Below, piece after piece: positions 7,350 to 14,176 of a DNA stretch of 14,176 bases. The translations under genes and the position numbers were made by a program. Each line of letters opens with the position of its first letter. Position 1 is the stretch's first letter. The notes beneath the pieces were generated by a model. The model was not told where the DNA came from. It made no database searches and was given only the letters and a program-made list of their open reading frames with translations. The DNA lies in assembly GCA_023428515.1 (NCBI GenBank), contig JAEYXI010000703.1, forward strand, positions 1 through 14,176, in the 5' to 3' direction. The DNA comes from Pseudomonadota bacterium. GTDB taxonomy: Bacteria > Pseudomonadota > Alphaproteobacteria > Rhizobiales > Rhizobiaceae.

Positions 7350-7350
7350 T
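7324..7350 (+). promoter_or_regulatory. Candidate promoter of the TetR gene inside the monooxygenase 3' end
   Basis: TTGACG (7324-7329, five of six -35 bases) and GATAGT (7345-7350, four of six -10 bases) are separated by 15 bp, slightly short. Transcription would start near 7357, exactly where the palindrome begins. An automatic call might use the TTG at 7324 as the TetR start codon; reading it as a -35 element fits the layout better. Confidence 0.4.
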
Positions 7351-7354
7351 CAGC

Positions 7355-7380
7355 CGAACCGTAACGTACGGTACGGTTCG
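7355..7380. promoter_or_regulatory. 26-bp near-perfect palindrome, probable TetR operator
   Basis: The left half CGAACCGTAACGT and right half ACGGTACGGTTCG are reverse complements at 12 of 13 positions; only one pair (A at 7364, G at 7371) breaks symmetry. Length and symmetry suit a TetR dimer or pair of dimers, and overlapping GTACGGT/ACGTACGGT steps could allow two staggered binding registers. It lies between the monooxygenase stop and the probable TetR GTG start, three bases before the latter, so the expected effect is autorepression. Confidence 0.8.
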
Positions 7381-7383
7381 CAA

Positions 7384-9076
<1,693 letters not shown>

Positions 9077-9096
9077 GGCGATCCAAGCTTGCTGCG

Positions 9097-9121
9097 TGCC
9101 CTCGGGCTTCGCCCGCGGGCA
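9097..9121 (+). other. Stable hairpin just downstream of ilvC
   Basis: TGCCCTCGGGC and GCCCGCGGGCA form an 11-bp stem with one internal mismatch (T-C) and a TTC loop, 20 bp after the ilvC stop. It has no following T-run, so it is more likely a 3'-end mRNA stabiliser or a processing structure ahead of the true terminator than a terminator itself. Confidence 0.5.
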
Positions 9122-9152
9122 TGCGGTGAACAACCAACAGCCTCCCAAGGCG

Positions 9153-9187
9153 AAAGGCCCGGCGGACCACCCGCCGGCCTTTTCTTT
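9153..9187 (+). terminator. Intrinsic terminator of ilvC
   Basis: AAAGGCC(C)GGCGG pairs with CCGCCGGCCTTT across an ACCAC loop: twelve base pairs with one bulged C, followed by TTTTCTTT. This is a textbook Rho-independent terminator, placed 77 bp after ilvC and 22 bp before the stop codon of the convergent beta-propeller gene. Confidence 0.88.
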
Positions 9188-9208
9188 CGACAATCGTGCC
9201 TGCGCCGG

Positions 9209-10549
9209 TCAGCGCACCGCCACGTGATGCACGCCGTGCGGCAGGGGCATGCGTCCCACGCGTTCGAGACCCGGCGTCTCGCCTCTCACGACCCGGAACA
9301 CTTCGATTCCCGCTCCACGGTCCGCTTCAGCTCCTGCGTGGCCTTCGAAGACAGTGGCGAGGAAATGGTCGCCATTCAGGTCGAATGCGCCGCCTTCGGG
9401 CAACACGCCTTCGAAGGGATAGTTGCCGATCCTTTCAAGCGAACCCGTATCCGGATCGAAGCTGAGCAGCGTCACTGTTGCTTCCCTGTCGAAGCGTCCG
9501 CCCTCCGGCGGCAAGGCAGTGTCGCGCATGTTCACGGTCGCGATCAGGCGGCCGTCCGGGCTGACGGCGATGCCCTCGGCGGAGCGGTCGGTCTCCACCG
9601 CAGGCAATACCTCATGTCGGATGTCCGGGCCTGGCGCATCCAGTTCCGCCAGCCGCACCACGCTGATGGTGGAAGGCGTCGCCGGAAGCCGGCCCTCGAG
9701 GTTGGTGGCCGTGAAATCACGTCCCCAGTTCGATGTGACGTAGTGCCTGCCGTCCGGCGTGAACCTGCCGACGAAGGGATCGCGCCCCACCTCGACCGGC
9801 TGCCCCCAGGACTGCAGCTTTGGCGCTTGCGCTGAGCCTTCCACCGAAAAGAACACGACCCGGTTTTGCGTGTTGACGTTGACGGCGATCAGCTCACCTG
9901 AAGGGTGCCAGTCGACATTGGTCGCCGTCACGCCTCCGCGCGGCGCTTCGGCATCTCCGTCGATGCCGAGGTCGGCAAGGTCGAAGCGCGCCGGCGTGCC
10001 GAACGCTCCGTCTCCGAACGAAACGATCTCGACCACGCTGGCGTCCGCGCTGTTCGACACCACAGCGATGCGGCTTCCATCGGGGCTGATCGACAGGCCT
10101 TCAGGGAATTCGCCGATCGTCGCGGTCGCCGCGAGGCGCGGCGAAGCCTTGTCGGCCAGGTCGATGGCGAACAGCCTGTTGCCGGGCGGCAGGTCGCGTA
10201 CCGTTTCGCCGCCATCAGGGCGCTCGCCGAGACGCTCGATGACAAAGGCCGTCCGCCCGTCCGGAGTGAGTGCGAGACCCTCGGGCGCAGCGGTTACGGA
10301 GTTCGACACGGGGAGCTCCGAAACGGTCGTTTTCCCGTCAGCTATCGAGATCACGCTCAGGAGGTCCCTGAAGCCTGCGGAAGCCGGCGCCAGGACGCCG
10401 TTGCCGTAGGTGCCCGCCACGAAGTCGCCGTCCGATATGGCGACGACGGTCGTCGCTGAAATGCCAGCAAGAGGGCTCGGCTTTTCCCCGGCGGACGCTA
10501 CGCAGGTCATCAGCAGCAGGGCGGCGAGGGCGGTCGGCATACGGTTCAT
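9209..10549 (-). CDS. Exported beta-propeller (YVTN/lactonase-like) protein of unknown function
   Basis: A 446-residue protein with a Sec signal peptide (MNRMPTALAALLLMTCVASA, cleavage predicted after residue 20), so periplasmic or secreted. The rest is made of repeated beta-propeller blades with a recurring SPDG-type turn: PEGLALTPDGRTAFVIE, PEGLSISPDGSRIAVVSNS, DWHPSGELIAVNVN, GRFTPDGRHYVTSNWG, AEGIAVSPDGRLIATVNMRD, and FDLNGDHFLATVFEG near the end. This resembles YVTN or 6-phosphogluconolactonase-like seven-bladed propellers; no catalytic residues identify an activity. The frame is open 32 codons further upstream, but the start at 10549 is chosen because AAAGGA is correctly spaced and the signal peptide starts there. 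Cys16 does not sit in a proper lipobox (LMTC). It is divergent from a LysR gene that probably controls it. Confidence 0.8.
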   Translation of the reverse strand: MNRMPTALAALLLMTCVASAGEKPSPLAGISATTVVAISDGDFVAGTYGNGVLAPASAGFRDLLSVISIADGKTTVSELPVSNSVTAAPEGLALTPDGRTAFVIERLGERPDGGETVRDLPPGNRLFAIDLADKASPRLAATATIGEFPEGLSISPDGSRIAVVSNSADASVVEIVSFGDGAFGTPARFDLADLGIDGDAEAPRGGVTATNVDWHPSGELIAVNVNTQNRVVFFSVEGSAQAPKLQSWGQPVEVGRDPFVGRFTPDGRHYVTSNWGRDFTATNLEGRLPATPSTISVVRLAELDAPGPDIRHEVLPAVETDRSAEGIAVSPDGRLIATVNMRDTALPPEGGRFDREATVTLLSFDPDTGSLERIGNYPFEGVLPEGGAFDLNGDHFLATVFEGHAGAEADRGAGIEVFRVVRGETPGLERVGRMPLPHGVHHVAVR

Positions 10550-10668
10550 CGATTTTCCTTTCGGTTCTTCGGCGATGCTTTCGTTCTGGACTACCGGAGC
10601 CTCTGATTGACATCCAATCGGAATTCCTGGAGTTTTGATTTGCATTGCCTATCAGGACGATTGGCTAA
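10550..10668. promoter_or_regulatory. Divergent control region with LysR-type dyad GATTG-N5-CAATC
   Basis: GATTG (10605-10609) and CAATC (10615-10619) form a perfect 15-bp dyad of the T-N11-A style used by LysR regulators. A third GATTG is at 10660-10664, right before the LysR start. TTGACA, a perfect -35 hexamer for the rightward gene, is at 10607-10612 inside the dyad, so binding would block the LysR gene's own promoter. The matching -10 near 10630-10636 is poor. Confidence 0.6.
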
Positions 10669-11541
10669 ATGGACATTCGCAGCCTTCGCTGTTTCGTCGT
10701 CCTGGCGCGCGAACTGCATTTCCGCCGCGCCGCCGATCAGCTCGCGCTGACCCAACCTTCGTTAACGCAACGCATGAAGGTGCTGGAGGCAGAGGCCGGC
10801 GTCGACCTGTTCGAGCGGGACCGCAGGCATGTCCGCCTGACGCCTGCGGGCGAGGCTTTCCTTGAGCCGGCCAGGGCAGCTATCGCCGCCGCCGAACGCG
10901 CATCCGTTCAGGCACGCCGGGCGGCGAAGGGCGAAGTCGGGCACCTGCGGCTGGGGTTCACTGTCATCGCCTTCTACGGTTCGCTGCCGGAGGCCGTCCG
11001 CACCTTTCGCAGCCGCTTTCCCGACGTGCGCGTCGACCTCGCCGAGATGAACTCGCCCTCCGTCGAGCGAGCCCTGGCAGAGGACATCATAGATCTCGGC
11101 ATCCTGCATCCGCCGCTCGATGCGCCCGAACTCTCTTCACAAGCCCTCCAGCCGATGCGCCTCGTTCTTGCACTGCCGGAAAATCATCCGCTCGCGGCGC
11201 GAAGCGTGGTCCCGGTGGGGGACCTCGCGGACGAACCTCTGCTGATCGCGCCCCGATCGATCGGACCGAGCATATTCGACCGGATGGTCCGGTTCTTCCA
11301 GGACAGCGGCGTCACCATACGCGTCGCGCAGGAGGTCACGCCGATGACGACGATGGTGGGGCTCGTCGCCGCGGGGGTCGGCGTAGGCTTCGTGACGGAA
11401 GGCATCGCGCTTGCCGGCCGACCCGGCGTCGTGTTCCGCCCGGTGGATCCGGAGCCGCCGGCCCTGCCGCTCGCGGTGGCATGGCGGGGTCCCGCGATGT
11501 CGGCCGTTGCGAGCCGGTTCCTTGAAATCGTCACTCCGTAG
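10669..11541 (+). CDS. LysR-family transcriptional regulator
   Basis: A 290-residue regulator. The N-terminal winged helix-turn-helix (1-60) is typical: MDIRSLRCFVVLARELHFRR, then AADQLALTQPSLTQRMKVLE with recognition helix QPSLTQRMKVLE, and LFERDRRHVRLTPAG closing the wing. A linker helix rich in Ala and Arg (65-88) precedes the two-lobed effector domain (about 90-288), starting HLRLGFTVIAFYGSLPEAV; LVLALPENHPLA and VGLVAAGVGVGFVTEG are standard landmarks of its second half. The start ATG has a weak AGGA about 11 bases upstream. It is divergent from the exported beta-propeller gene, with 119 bp between starts holding a LysR-like dyad, so that gene is the likely target. The effector is unknown. 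It ends 54 bp before the convergent PilZ gene. Confidence 0.93.
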   Translation: MDIRSLRCFVVLARELHFRRAADQLALTQPSLTQRMKVLEAEAGVDLFERDRRHVRLTPAGEAFLEPARAAIAAAERASVQARRAAKGEVGHLRLGFTVIAFYGSLPEAVRTFRSRFPDVRVDLAEMNSPSVERALAEDIIDLGILHPPLDAPELSSQALQPMRLVLALPENHPLAARSVVPVGDLADEPLLIAPRSIGPSIFDRMVRFFQDSGVTIRVAQEVTPMTTMVGLVAAGVGVGFVTEGIALAGRPGVVFRPVDPEPPALPLAVAWRGPAMSAVASRFLEIVTP

Positions 11542-11595
11542 CCGCCGGACGCGTCAGAGCCCCTCAGGCTGGCTGGAGATGGAAATGTCGGTCAA

Positions 11596-11889
11596 TCAGC
11601 CGTAGTGCCAGGCGGGCTTGGGTTCCGTCCCGGAGAAGCTCACCCCGCAGCGGTCGAGCTTGCGCCAGCGCAATGTCGCGCGATAGCCGATCGCGTCGGT
11701 CGGCACATAAAGCAGGAATTCGCTCGGAACCCGCGCCTCGACCGGAACGACCAGTTCGGCGCCATTCTCATGCATGTTGCGGATGGTGCAATAAACGACC
11801 GAATTGTTGATCCCCGAGAGGATCGACGCACCTTTCAGCACGCGCCGCCGGTGCTCCCGTCCCGGTCTGGATTCGGCTGGTGCGGCCAT
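11596..11889 (-). CDS. Single-domain PilZ protein, putative cyclic-di-GMP receptor
   Basis: A 97-residue cytosolic protein that is essentially one PilZ beta-barrel. The N-terminal arginine cluster REHRRRVLKG (11-20) fits the RxxxR half of the cyclic-di-GMP site (Arg11 and Arg15). The second motif, normally [D/N]xSxxG, reads NMHENG (38-43), so the serine is replaced by histidine; binding may be altered. Later strands read ELVVPVEARVPSEFLLYVP and YRATLRWRKLDRCGVSFSG, the common ending of rhizobial PilZ-only proteins. The start at 11889 is supported by GGTGAG upstream. It is convergent with the LysR gene and divergent from the EEP/Nudix operon. It could respond to the MHYT-GGDEF-EAL enzyme elsewhere in the window, but no operon links them. 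Confidence 0.83.
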   Translation of the reverse strand: MAAPAESRPGREHRRRVLKGASILSGINNSVVYCTIRNMHENGAELVVPVEARVPSEFLLYVPTDAIGYRATLRWRKLDRCGVSFSGTEPKPAWHYG

Positions 11890-11972
11890 CCCTAATTCTC
11901 ACCCGTTTGAGTGAGGGACCATAGGTGCATATGCTTCACGGGGGGTTAACTCCGCGCAAAACGGCAAAGCAT

Positions 11973-12001
11973 CAGGAGGCCGCCTGGCGCGCGGCCTCCT
12001 G
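11973..12001. other. Perfect 11-bp stem-loop in a divergent intergenic region
   Basis: CAGGAGGCCGC (11973-11983) and GCGGCCTCCTG (11991-12001) pair perfectly around a CTGGCGC loop, and GCATC (11969-11973) with GATGC (12011-12015) can extend the structure past an internal loop. It lies between the starts of the PilZ gene (leftward) and the EEP gene (rightward), where no transcript needs to end. There is no T-run on the plus side; GTTTTG follows it on the minus side. Confidence 0.55.
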
Positions 12002-12069
12002 CTGCGTCTCGGATGCGGCTTTGTCCGCGACCCTTGTGTTTCGCCACGCTTGTGGGCAAAGGTCGCGCC

Positions 12070-13182
12070 ATGTCGCTTCGCCTTGCCACCTTCAATGTCG
12101 AGAACCTGATGAACAGGTTCGATTATTCCGGCTTCCGCAACCAGCTCCACCAGGACCGCACGCTCGCGCTGTTCGAGATCCGCAACGAGGCCGAGTACCG
12201 CCTGCTGGAGCAGGCCCGCACGATCGCGCATGCCGACGACACACGCCAGCTGACCGCACTCGCCATCGCCGCCGCCCGCGCCGACATCCTCTGCCTGCAG
12301 GAGGTCGACAATATGGAGGCGCTGAAGGCCTTCGAATACGGCTATCTCTTCAAGATGGTGGGGCAGGGTTACCGCCAGAAATACACGACATCAGGCAACG
12401 ATTCCCGCGGCATCGACGTCGCCGTGATGCTGCGCGCCGCGACTGCGCACGGCCAGCCGATCGAGTTCGTGCGCATGACCAGCCACGCGCATGTCACCTA
12501 TGCCGATTTCGGCCTGCACACGCCGGAACTCGCCGCGCTCGGCGAGGCGGAGAACGAGCGCATCTTTCGCCGCGACTGCCTGGAGATCGACGTCACGATC
12601 GCTGGCCGACCGCTCACCATCTACTCCGTGCATTTCAAGTCGATGGGTAGCCCGCGCAACGGGCTCGACGGCCGCGAGGCGACGATGCCGATCCGCATGG
12701 CCGAGGCGCAGGCCGTACGCAGGATCATCGAGGACCGTTTCGGCAAGGACCATGCCGGGACAAAGCGCTGGGTGATCTGCGGGGACATGAACGATTATCG
12801 CGAGCGCGTGCTGATCTCCGGCGAGGCGCACAGCGGCTACACGTTCGAGCCGGTCGAGGAGGCGCAGTCGAGCCTCAACGTACTTACCGCCGGCGGCTTC
12901 TGCGAGAACGTCGTCGAGCGCAGGCCGGCACTCGACCGCTGGACCCTCTACCACACCCGTGGTCCGCAGGAGCGGCATCTCTGCCAGCTCGACTACATCC
13001 TTCTCTCGCCGGCGCTGGCGAAGCGCAATGCGACCGTGATCCCCGACATCGTGCGCGGCGGCCAGCCGTGGCGCACGCCCTTTCCGCCGGGCCAGGAGGT
13101 CGAGCGCTATCCGCGCATCGGCTGGGACCGCCCCAAGGCATCGGACCATTGCCCGGTCGCCGTCACGCTTGATATTGCCTGA
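12070..13182 (+). CDS. Endonuclease/exonuclease/phosphatase (EEP) superfamily protein
   Basis: A 370-residue, probably cytosolic, metal-dependent phosphodiester or phosphate-ester hydrolase of the EEP (DNase I/Mg-phosphatase) fold. The motif series is complete: LATFNVENL (5-13), ILCLQEVDN with metal-binding Glu78 (73-81), YSVHFKS with His188 (185-191), VICGDMNDYRE with Asp239 and Asn241 (235-245), LCQLDYILLS (304-313), and PKASDHCPV with catalytic Asp-His at 359-360. No signal peptide is visible. The start ATG 12070 has AAAGG seven bases upstream; an ATG 19 codons earlier adds an unrelated stretch and overlaps a hairpin's flank. The substrate (nucleic acid, lipid head group or small metabolite) cannot be fixed from sequence. 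It forms an operon with the Nudix gene 11 bp downstream, whose ribosome site overlaps this gene's stop codon. Confidence 0.88.
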   Translation: MSLRLATFNVENLMNRFDYSGFRNQLHQDRTLALFEIRNEAEYRLLEQARTIAHADDTRQLTALAIAAARADILCLQEVDNMEALKAFEYGYLFKMVGQGYRQKYTTSGNDSRGIDVAVMLRAATAHGQPIEFVRMTSHAHVTYADFGLHTPELAALGEAENERIFRRDCLEIDVTIAGRPLTIYSVHFKSMGSPRNGLDGREATMPIRMAEAQAVRRIIEDRFGKDHAGTKRWVICGDMNDYRERVLISGEAHSGYTFEPVEEAQSSLNVLTAGGFCENVVERRPALDRWTLYHTRGPQERHLCQLDYILLSPALAKRNATVIPDIVRGGQPWRTPFPPGQEVERYPRIGWDRPKASDHCPVAVTLDIA

Positions 13183-13196
13183 GGAGACCTCTCTTG
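13181..13196 (+). promoter_or_regulatory. Shine-Dalgarno overlapping a stop codon and deciding a TTG start
   Basis: GAGGAG (13181-13186) begins inside the TGA of the EEP gene. The spacing is 7 bases to TTG 13194 and 13 to the in-frame ATG 13200. The TTG is therefore the better start, and the overlap suggests translational coupling of the two genes. Confidence 0.6.
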
Positions 13197-13910
13197 AGCA
13201 TGAAACTGCCTCTTGGCGTCATCCTGCCGGTCGATGAAATCGATGTCCGGCTCGATCCGTCGCAGCATCCGTTCGAGCGTGGCAAGGAACAGGCGATCGC
13301 GGAAAACTGGAAGCACGAGATCGCCGCCAAGCCCGCTCTCTTCGACGGCAAGGTCGCACTGCTTTCCGAGTTCGGCTACGATTCCGGCCGGCTGTTCGGC
13401 CGCTGCCACGCCGTCGGCTATTCGACCTTCCTCTACTGGCGCAAGGACCGCGTCGCGACAGCCGCGCATGCCTTCGCGCATCCCATGCTGGTGACCAGCG
13501 ACAACGCGCTCGTCGCGATCCGTATGGGCGCGCATACGGCGAATGCGGGCCGCGTCTATTTCGCGGCCGGTTCCTTCGAGCCGGAGGATTTTCCTGACGG
13601 CGTGGTCGATGCGCATGGCAACATGGTGCGCGAGGTGAGGGAGGAGACCGGCCTCGACATTTCCAGCGTGCCGCGCGGCACGCGCCATTATGCGCTGGCC
13701 ACGGAACGCGGCACCGTCATCTTCCGCCGCTATTTCCTCGACGACACAGCCGACGCGATTGCCTCACAGATCCGCGATTTCGTCGCTTCGGAGGACGAGC
13801 CCGAGATCGAGGGGCCGGTGATCATCCGCAATGCGCGCGACTTGCCCGAAGGCCTGATGCCGCACATGCCGCCGATGATCGAGTGGCATTTTTCAGGAGG
13901 CGTGGCGTAG
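13194..13910 (+). CDS. Nudix-like hydrolase, divergent Nudix box
   Basis: A 238-residue protein (236 if it starts at ATG 13200) with a Nudix core in the second half. The catalytic half of the Nudix box is intact: REVREETGL (146-154), preceded by AAGSFEPEDFPDG (124-136). At exact GX5EX7 spacing, however, the first conserved Gly and Glu are not found; the positions hold Asp and Val, so the loop is rearranged as in some long Nudix proteins. The N-terminal 120 residues (LPVDEIDVRLDPSQHPFERG, then GRLFGRCHAVGYSTFLYWRK) form an extra domain I cannot name. Nudix enzymes cleave nucleoside diphosphates linked to another group; the substrate here is unknown. The gene follows the EEP gene by 11 bp and is probably translationally coupled. 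Its last 18 bp overlap the antitoxin gene on the other strand. Confidence 0.82.
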   Translation: MSMKLPLGVILPVDEIDVRLDPSQHPFERGKEQAIAENWKHEIAAKPALFDGKVALLSEFGYDSGRLFGRCHAVGYSTFLYWRKDRVATAAHAFAHPMLVTSDNALVAIRMGAHTANAGRVYFAAGSFEPEDFPDGVVDAHGNMVREVREETGLDISSVPRGTRHYALATERGTVIFRRYFLDDTADAIASQIRDFVASEDEPEIEGPVIIRNARDLPEGLMPHMPPMIEWHFSGGVA

Positions 13911-14176
13911 GTCGTCGTCATGCTCGCCAGCACTTTCTTCCAGAGGCTTCACGCTTAGCCGAAGACCCATGCTCTTTATCACTGCGAGGAAGGTCGAGAG
14001 CTTCGGATCGCCTGCACTGCTCAAAGCCTTGTAGAGTCCTTCGCGCGTAATGCCGGTATTCTTGGCAATTTCGGTCATGCCCTTCGAACGAGCGATGTTG
14101 CCAAGTGCAACCGCAATCAACTCAGGATCTCCGTCCTCCATAATCGCCTCTAGATACGCCGCAACCATTTCAGGGC
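13893..14176 (-). CDS. HigA-like (COG3636-type) antitoxin, N-terminus outside window
   Basis: The 3' part of a small DNA-binding antitoxin gene. From the visible Met, the 91 residues read VAAYLEAIMEDGDPELIAVA, LGNIARSKGMTEIAKNTGIT, REGLYKALSSAGDPKLSTFL and AVIKSMGLRLSVKP. The helix-turn-helix is GMTEIAKNTGITREGLYKAL, and the AYLEA...LG.IARA..MT pattern is typical of the addiction-module antidote family paired with RelE/HigB-like toxins. The ATG at 14168 is probably not the true start: the frame stays open to the right edge (Pro-Glu precede the Met) and family members have about 15 more residues. In such modules the toxin gene usually lies upstream, that is, just beyond base 14176. GC content is visibly lower here than in the rest of the window, fitting a transferred module. 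The last codons (DDDLRHAS) overlap the Nudix gene tail. Confidence 0.82.
   Translation of the reverse strand, partial: PEMVAAYLEAIMEDGDPELIAVALGNIARSKGMTEIAKNTGITREGLYKALSSAGDPKLSTFLAVIKSMGLRLSVKPLEESAGEHDDDLRHAS

Noticed and set aside
7324..7383. TTG at 7324 as start of the TetR protein
   Set aside because: It would place the 26-bp palindrome inside the coding region and add residues unlike any TetR N-terminus; TTGACG here fits a -35 element better.
10501..10549. Lipoprotein signal in the beta-propeller protein (Cys16)
   Set aside because: The residues before the cysteine are LMT, which do not fit a lipobox; the AxA-type site after residue 20 is more convincing.
12013..12069. ATG at 12013 as start of the EEP protein
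   Set aside because: The added 19 residues do not match the family N-terminus, and the ATG at 12070 has a well-spaced AAAGG.

Overview
The window is about 14 kb of GC-rich chromosomal DNA. Gene content and protein style (Kup, PilZ-only protein, MHYT-GGDEF-EAL protein, AefR-like TetR regulator, class I IlvC) suggest an alphaproteobacterium of the Hyphomicrobiales, most like Mesorhizobium and its Phyllobacteriaceae relatives. That placement is inferred from recognised protein families, not from a marker gene. I see no tRNA, rRNA, CRISPR array, insertion sequence or prophage gene. Most of the window is ordinary core and accessory metabolism and regulation; I did not find a clear new multi-gene system.

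Layout, left to right. (1) 1-440: C-terminal end of the Kup potassium transporter. (2) 494-1897: a divergent pair, a QorB-like NAD(P)H quinone reductase (minus) and an HxlR regulator with one cysteine (plus), resembling the ytfG(qorB)/ytfH arrangement of E. coli. (3) 2014-3612: a soluble ABC-F ATPase with two ATP-binding cassettes. (4) 3851-5959: an integral-membrane MHYT-GGDEF-EAL cyclic-di-GMP protein, preceded by an AT-richer leader with inverted repeats, one of them overlapping a TATAAT hexamer. (5) 5938-6059: a decayed C-terminal fragment of a second ABC-F gene, with a frameshift and a stop. (6) 6081-8031: a class A FAD monooxygenase, then a TetR regulator with a 26-bp near-perfect palindrome just upstream of its probable GTG start. 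(7) 8057-9187: ilvC (branched-chain amino acid biosynthesis) followed by a strong terminator. (8) 9209-11541: an exported beta-propeller protein (minus) divergent from a LysR regulator (plus), with a GATTG-N5-CAATC dyad between them. (9) 11596-11889: a PilZ-domain protein (minus). (10) 12070-13910: a two-gene operon of an endonuclease/exonuclease/phosphatase-fold protein and a Nudix-like protein that probably starts at TTG. (11) 13893-14176: the 3' part of a HigA-like antitoxin gene (minus), lower in GC and overlapping the Nudix gene tail to tail.

How the parts relate. Three local regulator-target units are visible: HxlR/QorB (electrophile or quinone stress), TetR beside a monooxygenase and ilvC, and LysR/beta-propeller. 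Cyclic-di-GMP signalling appears twice, as the MHYT-GGDEF-EAL enzyme and a PilZ receptor-like protein, but the two genes are about 5.6 kb apart and not linked as an operon. The points most worth following are the ABC-F remnant at the junction between the cyclic-di-GMP gene and the monooxygenase, the TetR palindrome, the coupled EEP/Nudix pair, and the antitoxin at the right edge.
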